Shown: positions 24,526-34,282, counted from the first letter of the stretch. The stretch is 64,000 nt of DNA from Podocnemis expansa (GCA_007922195.1 ML681971.1:4506505-4570504); one strand, 5' to 3'. Notes: generated from the sequence alone by a model not told the origin. Made by a program: numbers and translations.

Positions 24526-25038
24526 TTATGTACAGGTCATTACCCACCAGCATCCATTAGGTACTATAATACTGTCTTTTGTGCAGATACGTGGGCAAGG
24601 TTGGCAGCATGGTTTGTTGCAGGGATATGTGCCTGCTTTAATGGTTCTGTTGTTAGGTCTGTAGTTGCTGGTAAGTACCTGCCTAAGGTTGGGGAGCTGT
24701 CTGTAAGCAAGGAGAAGTCTGTCTTCTAATGCTTCAGAGAGTGAGCGATTGTCTTGTACAATAGGTTGTAGAGATCCTTGATGATGTGCTGTAGGTCTGA
24801 CTTGGGTGTTGTAGGTGATAACTAGTAGCATTCTGTTTTTTTTCTTGGGCTTCTCCAGGAGTAGTTGACTTTGTGGTAGCCGCCTGGCTCTGTCAATCTG
24901 TTTCTTCCCTTCTGCAGGTGGGTACTGTAGTTTTAAGAATGCTTGATAGAGCTCCTGAAAGTGTCTGTCTCTATCTGAAGGATTGGAGCAAATATGTTTA
25001 TATCTTATGGCAGGGCTGGCCAAAGTTATGGAACTCAA
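24526..25038 (-). pseudogene. PLE polyprotein C-terminal fragment
   Basis: A 170-codon frame. Residues about 10 onward resemble the PLE region after the RT thumb: 'SDRDRHFQELYQAFLKLQYP', then a basic stretch, then a Cys-rich segment with C-N-K-P-C-C-Q-P-C-P and 'TKDSIIVPNG' at the C-terminus. In PLEs this Cys-rich motif precedes the GIY-YIG nuclease. The frame stops at the element's truncation, so the nuclease is missing. The first codons come from the inserted hAT MITE (25011-25197), so the apparent ATG is not the native start. Confidence 0.75.
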
Positions 25039-25197
25039 GAGCCATACAAGTTGATTATTAAACCTTCAAGAGCTGCACTGAGGCATACAGCCATATACTT
25101 TTGTCTACTAAACTGATTTGCTGACGTTCTTCCACGAGCCACACTTTTTCATTCAAGAGCCACATGCGGCTCCCAAGCCACAATTTGGCCATGCCTG
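25011..25197. mobile_element. Short hAT MITE inserted in the PLE
   Basis: Ends cagggctggccaaagtt and, inverted, caggcatggccaaatt. Flanked by tcttatgg (25003-25010) and ccttatgg (25198-25205), an 8-bp TSD matching 7 of 8. The interior contains 'caagagccacatgcggctcc', typical of small Charlie-like hAT MITEs. Because it interrupts the PLE body it is younger than the PLE insertion. Confidence 0.8.
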
Positions 25198-25267
25198 CCT
25201 TATGGCTTGTCTGTAAATAATGGATTCTGTGATGTGTTTTGGATGAAAGCCTGAGGGATGCAGGTAG

Positions 25268-25558
25268 CTATACCAACCAGTAGGTTTTCAGTATAGGGTG
25301 GTGTTTTTGTCCATACCTAATTTGTACCGTAGTGTCCAGAAAGTGGATCTCCTCTGTGGGGTGTTCCATGCTAAGTTTAACTGTGTAGTAGAAATTTTTG
25401 AAATCTCTATGGAAATCTTCAAGGGCATCCCTAGCGTGGATCCAGATGATGAAGATGTCATCAGTGTAGCATAAGTAGAGGACAGGTGCTTTGGGATGAA
25501 ACTTGAGGGAACATTGTTCTACGTCTCCCATAAAAATGTTGGCATATTGTGGGGCCAT
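25268..25558 (-). pseudogene. PLE reverse transcriptase, catalytic part
   Basis: A 96-codon frame. Residues 1-11 (MAPQYANIFMG) match RT motif B of Penelope-like RTs. Residues 31-36 (YTDDIF) are the catalytic YxDD box of motif C, with both aspartates intact (codon 31 at about 25468). It is followed by 'EEIHFLDTTV', the typical 'FLD' motif. A frameshift separates this from the upstream RT part at 25609-25809. The retained YxDD does not imply activity. Confidence 0.9.
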
Positions 25559-25608
25559 GCAGTACCCGTAGCAGTGCTGCTGACTTGTAGGTATAAATTA
25601 TCCTCAAA

Positions 25609-25809
25609 TCAGAAAAGGTTGTGGGTAAGTACAAAGTCACAAAGTTCAGCCACAAGGTGTGTTGTGGCATCATCTGGGATGATTCTTCTAACAGCTTGTA
25701 ACCCATCTTTGTGTGGAATATTGGTGTAAAAAACTTCTATGTCCATAGTGGTCAGGATGGTATTTTGTGGAAGCTCATCAATGGATTGGATATTCCTCAG
25801 GAAGTCCAT
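25609..25809 (-). pseudogene. PLE reverse transcriptase, motif A part
   Basis: A 66-codon frame containing 'TILTTMDIEVFYTNIPH' at about residues 18-34. This matches the Penelope motif A signature 'LVTxDVxSLYTNIPH' and includes its catalytic aspartate. It continues in another frame into 25558-25268, consistent with decay by indels. Confidence 0.9.
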
Positions 25810-25996
25810 GGTGTCTCAAAGATAGCTAGGAGTGTTGATAGCGTAGGTCTGAGGAGGGAGAGCACATAGCCAGGTAAGCCTGCTGTAAGAGTGCCAGTGC
25901 CTGAGATGATGGAGCATCCGGGGTTTCCTGTTTTACGGATTTTTGGTGGTAGACTGAATATCCCTGGTCGGGGTTCTGGTGGTGTGTCTGTCTTTA

Positions 25997-26233
25997 TTAG
26001 CTCCTGTGCTGCCTCGGGGAGTTTCTTGAGTAGGTGGTGTAGTTCCTTCTGATATTCCTCAGTGTGCTCAGAGAAAAGTGGTTTGCAGAACGTTGTGTTG
26101 GAGAGTTGTTTATATCATAATCTGACTTATTCATGATGATGACAGCACCTCCTTCGTCAGCCTCCTTAATAATAATAATACTAATATTAATATAATAACA
26201 ACAATAATAATATAATATTATAATAATATCCTT

Positions 26234-26316
<83 letters not shown>

Positions 26317-26492
26317 TCAGAGTTGTTTTTGAGGCTGTGGATGGCATTGTGTTCTGTATGGCAGAGGTTATGGTGTAAGGGATCTTGTTTGTCCACAATT
26401 TCAGCCTTTGCATGGTGGCAGAAACAATCAATGTTGAAGTCTAGTCTTTTGTTCTGACCATCAGGAGTTGTCCATGGAGAATATTTTTTCAT
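25997..26492 (-). pseudogene. PLE linker region broken by a triplet repeat
   Basis: In one frame (from 26492) the protein reads toward 'SLKNNSDI'. After the triplet repeat a second frame continues with 'KEADEGGAVIIMNKSDYD', which matches the conserved PLE segment before the RT core. The two halves are adjacent in intact PLEs, so the repeat lies at the Asp-Ile codons and shifts the frame. The 25997-26431 frame with its long Leu run is a repeat artefact. Confidence 0.8.
26166..26315. repeat. (TAG)n(TAA)n microsatellite inside the PLE
   Basis: An impure TAA-type tract at 26166-26230 is followed by about 11 TAG units (26234-26267) and about 16 TAA units to 26315. It sits at an Asp-Ile-Ile codon string of the PLE. 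Confidence 0.95.
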
Positions 26493-26642
26493 GCAGTGTT
26501 GGAATGAAGGTTTCTGTAGGTCACTGCGTTGACCGTTGGTGTGATGGAAACATTCCTTGAATCTGAGATGGCGAAAGTAGTTCTCCAGGTCACAGCAAAA
26601 TTTTACCTTATGTGTGGAGGTTGTGGGGTGGAAAGAAAGTTC

Positions 26643-27002
26643 CTAAAATAGCACAAGTTCCTCTGCTGGAGTACGTGTGTAGCACAAAAGATTATCTACG
26701 TTGTTGGGTGGGTTGAAGGTGTCGCTCTTGTTGTCCTTTGTGGTGCATAGTAATTTAGACAGTCTGGTGTCTTTTTGTTCTATAGAAAAGCAAAGTGTGC
26801 TGTAGATGGATTTTCTCTCTTTTTTGAAGTCCAGCCATGTAAAAGAATGTGTTGTAGGTTGGTTTTGTATGAGAGATTCCAGTGTTGAAAATTCATTTTT
26901 AATTTTCTTCTGTTTGCTGCACAGGATGCTGATCAGGTGGTTTCTAAGTTTCCGTGAGAGTGTGTAGCATAATCTTTTCCTGTAGTCCGTGTAATATGTC
27001 AA
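26643..27002 (-). pseudogene. PLE polyprotein N-terminal fragment
   Basis: A 119-codon frame with charged helical content ('YRKRLCYTLSRKLRNHLISI') and the segment 'DTRLSKLLCTTKDNKSD'. By position and style it corresponds to the N-terminal extension before the PLE linker. Family assignment rests on its place in the element. Confidence 0.65.
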
Positions 27003-27091
27003 TTGTAAAGAATATTTTTATCTTCGGTCCTTTAGGTATAATGTCCAATTGTTTTGCTAACTAGACTAACACGGCTACTCTTTTGGAACCT

Positions 27092-27645
27092 TACAGAAAT
27101 AAAGAATTCCAGAAGAGTTGGCAAGTGTTTAAAAATACAAAGGGCAGCTCACCCTCGAGTGTCTTTTTTGGGGCTGGGGATCCAGGCTGACCAGAGCTTT
27201 CTAGGCAAAGAGGACTTCAGTGCATGGTTGTGCAAGAATGAGGTGGCAGATGTGCTTGGTGGCAGCAGCTGGTGTTGACTGGCCCATCTAAAACAAACCT
27301 GCTGTGGGCCCTGGTGAAAGGGGCAGAAGAGCACCAAGACTGGGGTAATGCATAGTGGGAGAGTGCCATGCCTTGGAGGTGAGAAAAACTAGTCACTTGG
27401 CACCAGGTGGGTTAGGTATAGTGAGAGGAGGAGGCCTACAGCTCCCAGCTCACTGCCTCCAATCTCCTCCTAGCCCTCTGCAAGTCTCTGCCCCAGGCCT
27501 CTGAGCCTCCAGGGTTCCAATCCCAGGACCCCACTGGCCTGCCTCCAAGACACCTGCTCCACAGCCCTTCAGTCTCCTTCCCCCCTCAGACCCTTTGCTC
27601 TCATTCTCCTAGCCCTGCACACTCCCGCAGTGCTAGTTGGCTCCC
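27092..27645. other. No recognisable feature
   Basis: Unique-looking sequence that turns C-rich after 27430. No motif. Confidence 0.4.
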
Positions 27646-27930
27646 CAGGGCTGTCCCTGGAAGGGTGAGGTGCAGGCCAATTGGCCTGGGGGACCCCATC
27701 ACCTCCCCGACACTAGGGAGCAGGTGGCCACCCTAAGCCAGAGGCCAGGCTTCATGCTCCTGTGCCATCCTTGGGCCAGCTGGTCCACCCCCAGGGACAG
27801 GCTGGAAATGTTGCAAAGCATAGTACCCCCCCCCCCGGCACCAAAGGCAATGTGGGGCGCAAGGGGGGCAGTGCAGGCCCTGCCCAACCATGGTGCCTGG
27901 GGCAGTAGCCATGCTTGTCCCCCCCCCCAC
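27646..27930. mobile_element. GC-rich hAT element, left-end fragment
   Basis: Starts cagggctgtccctggaag, like the ends at 21614 and 33632, and passes into a similar GC-rich interior including 'ccaattggcc'. No matching right terminus or TSD was found, so it is truncated or too diverged. Confidence 0.45.
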
Positions 27931-28429
27931 CACCAGGACAGCCTTGACTATCCCTCTCCTCCACCACCTTTGGGCTATGATCACTGGTCTGCTGCCCAGG
28001 TGACAGTCCATTGTCTCTGGCTGCTTCCTGCACTGTTGCTGCTCACACCCTGCTGCCTCCAGCCCATCAGGAGGGAGAGCCTGGAGGGTATTCTTCCAGG
28101 GCACACACAGGGTGGGGAGTGACATGTAGGACAATGACAGGGACTGTAGAGCAAGTTCCCTCTTCACCTTCCACACCTGCAGCCTCCCAACTACACTCAG
28201 CAGGCTCCATGAGTGAGATTTCCTGAGGTAAGCACAAGCACGTGAGACACAGTCCAAATGTATGAGTATCACAACTCCTGCATGACACTTGGAATGCCTG
28301 GGGGAGGCACACTTACATCCACTTCAGGGGCAAGATATCTCAGCAATAGAAGTTACTGCCCAAGCCAATCAGCCAAGCGTTGAAACTTGCACAAGTCTAA
28401 GCCATGCAGTCTGAGATGCTTCCCTGAGA
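27931..28429. other. No recognisable feature
   Basis: C-rich then mixed sequence. Frames of up to 179 codons on the minus strand cover GC-rich repeat DNA and carry no domain. Confidence 0.4.
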
Positions 28430-28790
28430 CTGGCTGCAAATGCAGGGACTAGGGAAATGATTGGTTTCAGCAAGTGAATGTTTGTGTGCGAGAGAGACAA
28501 AAGTCAGCAAGCAGTGGAAGCAGCAGGTGTGAGTATGGGTTTTGGAGGAAGCTGAGAGACAGCATTTCTTTGGGGCACAGAGCTAACTGGGAAGTCAGAT
28601 GTGGATTTCTAAGCTAAGGAAACTGCCTGCTGTTGCTCCTACAGTGTTCAGGGAAACAGGACTTTGTGGACAGTCTTTGCAAATAAATGGGCCTGCACTA
28701 AAGAAACAGGCCCCTTTGCAAATAAACAGGCCCACACCAGAGAAACACCTGATTGATATAATCGATTTCTGTTCCTCATGGAAATAGCTG
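28430..28790 (+). repeat. LTR-like segment with 39-bp tandem duplication
   Basis: Two units of 39 bp, 28675-28713 and 28714-28752, each begin ctttgcaaataaa and contain 'ggcc' and 'agaaaca' words. Each carries an AATAAA. The preceding 'actgcctgctgttgctccta' and 'gggaaacaggactttgtgga' resemble reptile LTR-element sequence, but no LTR boundary (TG...CA with TSD) was located. Confidence 0.45.
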
Positions 28791-30050
28791 AGCAAGATCC
28801 CAAATATTGACAGACCATTTGGGCCAAAGGGCAACAATATTTACACATGTAATTGCCACATTGCAGATATTGCATGCATGGTAGAAGTGACTGCTTTTAA
28901 TGTTGTGGGGGTAACTGGCTCCTCAAATGTCCTTGGGGCCTGCTTGAAGCTGATGCTGTGTCATCATGACTGAGAGAGTCTCTGCATGATGATGAGGTGA
29001 TACTTGCTCCATGCTTTTGGTGGCCTGGTGAAAAGACTGCAATGCCATATGCAAATCCCCCCCATCTTTCAGGACACACTGACTCTCTCCTACCCATGCT
29101 GAGTAGTATCAGTTCTTCACTCCGTCAGAGAACTTGGTAAATGTGTTGTGGTGAGGGTTCACCTCAGAGGTAGCAAAGGACATTAACCCCAGTGAGAGGC
29201 ATTCTGGGCACAGCACTACTGCGAAGTTTATGTGAATATAGACATGCCTCTAGATGAACAACGCTGTGGCCCTGGCACTAGTGGTCACATGTGGTCCATG
29301 ATAACCACTTCCACCACAGAAGTGGCTTTGCTATTTGTGTATGATGCCTTATATAATTAAACCAATCAGCCAACTCCTTCCCTCAGGTCACTTACCCACC
29401 CAATATTTACAGTTGTGACAAGGGTTCAGATCAAAGCCCACCAAAGGCAGGAAAAGCTAGAGTTTGGCTCTCAGAAGCAAAGAGGATCATCTTGATTCCA
29501 ATGCTCTAAGGTTATTCTAATCTCCTGTGCCATGGGCAGAGCAAAAGATAGGACAGCACAGTTTTGCAGGCTTAAATTTCACCAGTAATATGCCATTGCA
29601 AGCAGCTCATCTGAACGGCAGTGTCTCGAGTGGTGATATGTCTAAGCATCCTGGGGGTGAGTTAGAACAGTAACATCTGTTTTATTAAAAGAGATCAGTT
29701 CAGCTACATGACCTAGTCAGCGTCCTCTTATAGCTTGCCAGAGAAATCTGCCTCTGGCAGTACAGCATCTCACAGCACACCCAGCCAATGAATCCCATCA
29801 TACAGGCATGACATCATCTTGACAAGCTGTCATTGGCTGGTCTGTGATCTTGAGGGTGGAGCATTGTTACCCAATAGCTTCTGAGAGGTGGTGACCTTTA
29901 GATGGGTGTTATTTATTGTACATGATAGAGACTGACAAGTACAGGACCCAAGTGTGACAGAAAGGGTTTTAAAATGCTGGCTTCAATCCATCGGTGGCTC
30001 AGTGAAGCTCATAAGTCGTCCTTATCAATCTTGCCTGGGAGTTAAGAGAC
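28791..30050. other. No gene recognised
   Basis: Unique-looking sequence. A short inverted pair 'ccagccaatga' / 'tcattggctgg' lies at about 29780-29840. No domain-bearing frame. Confidence 0.4.
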
Positions 30051-30530
30051 CTGGTTGGAAAATCAAGGTTTTTCCATGGAAAATCGTGACTGGTGAAAAA
30101 CCCCAAACTGAAATATTTTGATTTTGCTACAGTGTTTCATGGGAGCTGTCGTTCTAGTGCCTTATACTCTCCTTGTTCTTGATAGGTCAGGCTTCCTGGT
30201 TGGAGTCTCCCATGATGCACCATGGTTTTCCCTCCTGATGATGGGAGATGGCATGCTCCAAAAATTCCATGACTATAATGTAGTATATCAAGGAAGATGA
30301 CATCCAATGCAGGAGCCCAACCCATAAGGGAGAATGACATGGAGGCAGCTCCCATGAGGCGCTGTGGCAGCACTGCAGAATTGAAATAGTTTGATTTGGG
30401 GCCTTTTGCAAAAGAAAACTGATCTTTTCCACAGGAAACAGATACTTTCTGGGAAAAAAATTTCTAGGGGAGAACCCATTTTTTTCATGGAAAACCAGGC
30501 TTAACGGAAAATTATTGTCCAGCTCTACTT
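30051..30530. repeat. Foldback element with A+T-rich outer arms, copy 1
   Basis: The A+T-rich outer arms ('tttttccatggaaaatcg' on the left, 'tttttttcatggaaaacc' on the right) flank an inner palindromic structure. 'gtttcatgggagctg' at about 30133 is mirrored by 'cagctcccatgagg' at about 30349, and 'gggagtctcccatgatgc'-type words lie between. The sequence ends 'tccagctctac'. Boundaries are approximate. Confidence 0.55.
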
Positions 30531-30675
30531 CTGATATTTAATACTTGTTGGTAAGATGCTTTGAGACCCTTGGCTGCACGGTGCAATATAAAGAGAAATC
30601 ACCTATACTGCAAGGCCTCACCCCCTTCTGCTCAAGTTTGAGGAATTCTACCAAGGTACTGTGGGTAGAAGGTAG
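30531..30675. other. Spacer between foldback copies
   Basis: About 145 bp of sequence, 'tttgagaccc...gcaatataaa', reminiscent of an old MIR-like tail. Too short and diverged to call. Confidence 0.3.
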
Positions 30676-31110
30676 GCTTGGTTGGAAGATGGTTTTGATT
30701 TCTTTGGAAAACTGTTTTTTGGCAAAAAGTTAAAAACCAAAGCATTTCAGTCCAAACCCCAAATGTGTTGCTTCACTTTGGAAATGCCACTGCAGTGCCT
30801 CATGGGAACTGTGGTTTGGGTCCCACATGCCCCTATTCTTCTTCATGGGCTGAACTTCCTGGCCAGACTACATTGTCAGTGATGCAACACTTTCTCCTCT
30901 CTTGCTGAGCCCCCATGGTTCACAGGTTTGCTGCCCAAGATGCATCTTGGGAGATGTAGGATGACTGGAGCATCCAACCCATAGAGGAGAATGGCAGCAG
31001 GAGTCACCTGTACTACAGCTCCCAGGGGACATGGCAGTGGTATTTCAAATGATTTTATTTTCAAAGTTTTTAGGAGTTTGGTTTTAAGATGAAAAATTAA
31101 AATTATTGGC
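30676..31110. repeat. Foldback element, copy 2
   Basis: Same structure as 30051-30530. 'gcctcatgggaactgtggtt' (about 30798) is mirrored by 'actacagctcccaggggac' (31012-31030). Between them lie 'gcatcttgggagatgtagg' (30942-30960) and 'ccaacccatagaggagaatg', with A+T-rich outer arms. The inner words resemble the ACTACAnnTCCCA core of the ZNF143/THAP11 site, a known motif frequent in some vertebrate repeats. Binding is an inference. Confidence 0.55.
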
Positions 31111-31228
31111 CACCTCATGTGGGAAGCTTGCCCTGCTGCAGCCACAGCCAGCTCCATTCAGTAGGGCTATCAATCTGATGCTTTTCTCCAGCACTGAATC
31201 TGCACCATTACTTGTGAAGCTGGAGCAT

Positions 31229-31277
31229 GTGCAAATCATTTGCATGTATGCAAATGAGCGGGTTATGTTATTTGCAT
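31229..31277. promoter_or_regulatory. Cluster of POU octamer-like sites
   Basis: Within 49 bp there are gtgcaaat (31229-31236, one mismatch), the inverted pair ATTTGCAT-GT-ATGCAAAT (31238-31255, a perfect 18-bp palindrome), and another ATTTGCAT (31270-31277). ATGCAAAT is the octamer bound by POU-family factors such as OCT1 and OCT4. Four sites so close together are unlikely by chance in this composition, but enhancer function is not shown. Confidence 0.45.
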
Positions 31278-31299
31278 TAAAGGTCATACAGGGAGCTAT

Positions 31300-32209
31300 G
31301 TGAAACTTGGCAGCAATGGCATAATATCATCACAGAGGCACTGATGTGACTGTGCTGGCAAACACAGCAGCCATTCATCTTAATCCCCAGCTGAGGGGGA
31401 TTGGAAACTGCCATCCTGGATGACGTAGAGAAGCTAAGAAACCAGCAATGTGAACCCAGGCCTCCAGAGGTGCTGTTCCAGCCTGGGCATTACCTTAATG
31501 CACTCTCTTATATCACCAAGGTCTGACCTCCCTTCCCTGGCACTGAGTGGGCTGGCTGGGATTGGGAGCATTATTGCCTGTCTCTTTGCCAATTAGTGAG
31601 ATGGTTTCTATCATTAATTTCTCTTGAGAGCCAGTGCTCTAGGTTGCAGCATAATCCCCAGCATGTACTCCCTATTCTCATGCTCTGTTGCATGGGGAAC
31701 CGGGAGAATCCAAGTGCTTCTCCCTGCCACTCCAAGCGCTCGCTTCAATTGCTTTTATAGACCTCCAGTTACCCCTCACCAGCCTTCCTCCCCTCCTGGC
31801 TGCTTCTGCTGCCTCTGGAGACTCTGGACAACCCTCCCATCCCTTTTAGCAGGCAGCCCAATGAGTGGAGAAGTCTGGCAGGAAGACAACTGTGTGGGTG
31901 GTGGAGAATAATGAGCAGGGACTTTGTAGCTCAGCTCACACACCAGGCTGTGATGGGGAACTTGATTGTCACTGAAAGTGCAAATCATCAAAGTTCAGTA
32001 AAGGGAGAAAGAAGGAAGGAGGAGAGAAAGAAAGAGTACCCCAGGACCCCAGATTGTACAGTGAGCGCTGGGCTCAGCAGGGAATATTGGCTGTCCCCTC
32101 CACACCATAATCTAATGGCTACAGGGCTCCTTGCCCATCCTGGCCTGCACACCCAGGGTGAAACATCAAGATCTTCACTCACTCACCAATTCTCATGCAC
32201 AGGCCCTAT
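31300..32209. other. No recognisable gene
   Basis: Unique-looking sequence. The opposed frames at 31624-31991 show no domain. A purine-rich tract lies at 32000-32040. Confidence 0.4.
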
Positions 32210-32608
32210 GGCTGTGTCTACACTGCCAAAGTAAGTAAATAAGTAAGTAAATAATTAAGTAAGACCTGGACTAAGGAAGCTTAGTCCAGACTAATTTAGG
32301 CAAAGCTTAGTCTGAACGAGTAAGACCTGGCACTAGTCCGGATTTACTAGTTTAGTTCGAACTAAGTGCACGCAATATACAAACTAATGGTTAGTTTAAA
32401 CTTAAAAAGCTCAAAACAAGCCATTAGTTCGAACTAGCCGTGCGTTCTAGTTCGAATTAAATCTTTAGTTCAAACTAGAATGTGTGGCTAGTTTGAATTA
32501 AAAAGCCATGGTTAGTTTGAACTAGCCCAAGGTTAGTTCAGACTAATCTCGAACTTCTTTAGTTCAGACTAGGAAGTCTGAACTAAAATTGGTGATATAG
32601 ACATAGCC
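32210..32608. mobile_element. Palindrome-rich MITE, PIF/Harbinger-like
   Basis: Left terminus ggctgtgtctacactgccaa and inverted right terminus ggctatgtctatatcaccaa match each other and the element at 8823-9257. The interior repeats 'agttcgaact' and 'ttagttc' words. Near the left end is an (AAGT/AAAT)n tract at 32228-32265. Flanks TAT and TGT are a weak 3-bp TSD. Non-coding. Confidence 0.7.
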
Positions 32609-32689
32609 TGTGGGCTTTAACTGATATGATGAGACTGCTGACATTACTGGGCAGTGATGGGGCCAGAAAGCACTTGTGCCAGAACTAGG

Positions 32690-33005
32690 GATGGGTTTTG
32701 TTCCCTGGAAAGTGATTTAGGTGTGAAATGGGTTTTTAGCGAAAATGAACATTTTTGTGGAAGAATTTCACTTGATGAAATTTTTGAGCTTTGGTTGCAA
32801 ACCCAGAAACTGAAAGCTAGAGTTTTGGTGGGTTGAAGGTTATTATTTTTACCTAAAATGTATTTAAAATACAGAAAAACATTTTTGATTGTATTGCAAA
32901 CCAAAACATTTTATGGGAAATTTGGACAAAACCAAACCGCTGTTCCCACATGGAAAATATTTTCAAATTTCCCATGAAAATTAGTGGATCTTTTCTTACT
33001 AGCTC
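32690..33005. repeat. A+T-rich dispersed repeat copy
   Basis: Dense in 'gaaaatgaacattttt', 'ttcacttgatgaaattttt' and 'tttcccatgaaaat' words, and bounded by 'agaactagggatgggtt' and 'actagctctaacc'. Similar blocks occur at 34630, 38205, 47590 and 61978. Confidence 0.45.
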
Positions 33006-33631
33006 TAACCAGTACCTTCTTCCCCACCCTGCATAATCTACACAAGGGAGAAGTTGCTCTGGTGAGAGCCATACTTGATGCATGGCCCAATCACCCCATG
33101 CCTGGGATAGCAAAGGTGCCGCTTATTGATGTTAGATGGAAGGTCCACTTGTGCACTTACTGCCCTGGCTTGCCCTTGTGGCATGTACATCTTGGCCAGA
33201 AGAGAATAAGAAAACCACTTGAAACTTACCTAGAAAAGTATTGGTGAGCCCGCCATGATCTTGTAAGACCCTCGGCCTAGATTTCTAGAGGTCAAAGGAT
33301 TTTAGCTGAGGACTTGTCTATGTTCGAAAGTTGTATCACTTTACTTATACTGCTGTGGTCAAACTGATACAAATCTTCCAGGGTAGAAGCAATTACACTG
33401 GTTATTGTGGCTGGAAAAGAGGAAAAAGCTGTGCAGTGACAAGGCCATGTATCCCAATATAGCTTGCTTCGCGGAAGGGTTTGTACCTGCATACTAACAG
33501 GCAACCATCAATCCACTGGGTTTTTCCCTCCATTGGTAGCATGGGGCATGACTCACTTGCTAGTGGATTTTCTGTACCTTAAAGTCTCTAAATCATGATT
33601 TGAGGACTTTAATAACTCAGTCATAGGTTAG
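33006..33631. other. No recognisable feature
   Basis: Unique-looking sequence with short frames only. Confidence 0.4.
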
Positions 33632-34172
33632 CAGGGCCATCCCTAGGGGGTGCAGGGCCTGGGGCTTATCTGCCTGTAGGGGGGCCCCCTGCCCTCCTTG
33701 TGCTGGGGGGGCCAGGACGGCTAGCCCAGAGATTGCCCCCCACACTCCTGCCCCTCCCCTGAGCCAGCCACTCCACCCCCAGGAGCAGGGCAGGCCAGCC
33801 CTGAGGCCAGGCTCTGCTCCCCCACCCTGCCTCTGGGCTGGCCCTCCTCACCCCCCAGGGTGAACAGCCAACTCAGGGGAGGGGTGGGAGCATGGAGCCC
33901 AGCCCCTGTGCTGGCTGTTCTGCCCTGGGGACAGGGAGGGTCGGTTCAGAGCAGAGGCCAGATTCTGTGCTCCTGCGCCCTCCCCATTGCCTTCAGCTTC
34001 ATGCTGAAGACAGGGGGGCAGGGGCAGAAGACAGCATGGCCGTGGGGGGGGGGGGGCAGCAGGAGGGACCCTGTGCTGCCCTGCTCACAGCAGGACAGCG
34101 TAGGGCCCATGGAACCAAGGGGCCAGGGATGATCACCCCTTGCCCTCCCCATCCCCCCCAAGAATGACCCTG
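33632..34172. mobile_element. GC-rich hAT element (541 bp)
   Basis: Left end cagggccatccctaggggg and inverted right end cagggtcattcttgggggg are good terminal inverted repeats. Flanks taggttag (33624-33631) and tatgttaa (34173-34180) match at 6 of 8, a decayed hAT TSD. The GC-rich interior yields several overlapping 60-90-codon frames without a transposase motif. Sister of 21614-22293. Confidence 0.8.
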
Positions 34173-34194
34173 TATGTTAAGAGGTTTATTACAT

Positions 34195-34282
34195 GAAGGG
34201 GTGGGCAAGGTTTGCTGGCCTGCATCTTGTAGGAGGTTGGACTAGATGATCATATTGGTCCCTTCTGACCTTAGTGTCTATG
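34195..34282 (+). mobile_element. CR1-type LINE or SINE 3' tail
   Basis: Contains 'ggaggttggactagatgatc', 'atattggtcccttctgacct' and 'tagtgtctatgga', a widespread sauropsid 3' tail shared by CR1 and the SINEs it mobilises. Confidence 0.7.

Larger units (their letters stand above)
24520..27091 (-). mobile_element. Penelope-like retrotransposon, decayed
   Basis: On the minus strand the element begins at about 27091 with a terminus containing gtagccgtgttagtct. This terminus is shared with the short foldbacks at 54797, 57758 and 60312. Coding fragments run in order: an N-terminal region (27002-26643), a linker (26492-25997), reverse transcriptase (25809-25268) and the connection to the GIY-YIG endonuclease (25038-24526). 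PLEs encode a single RT plus GIY-YIG protein and are not LTR or LINE elements. Frameshifts break the frame several times. A hAT MITE (25011-25197) and a microsatellite (26166-26315) interrupt it. The GIY-YIG core itself is not seen, so the 3' end is truncated near 24520. Confidence 0.85.

Noticed and set aside
25997..26431. Protein with a long leucine run
   Set aside because: The run is translation of a (TAG)n/(TAA)n microsatellite inside a PLE.
27733..28272. 179-codon minus-strand frame
   Set aside because: Sits on GC-rich repeat and C-tract DNA, is opposed by a 161-codon plus-strand frame, and has no recognised domain.
29780..29840. Inverted ccagccaatga / tcattggctgg pair as a promoter CCAAT module
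   Set aside because: Arms are only 11 bp, with no nearby transcription-start evidence or gene.
32225..32265. Tandem aagtaagtaaat tract as a possible CRISPR-like or satellite array
   Set aside because: Tetranucleotide repeat without spacers; it lies inside a MITE.
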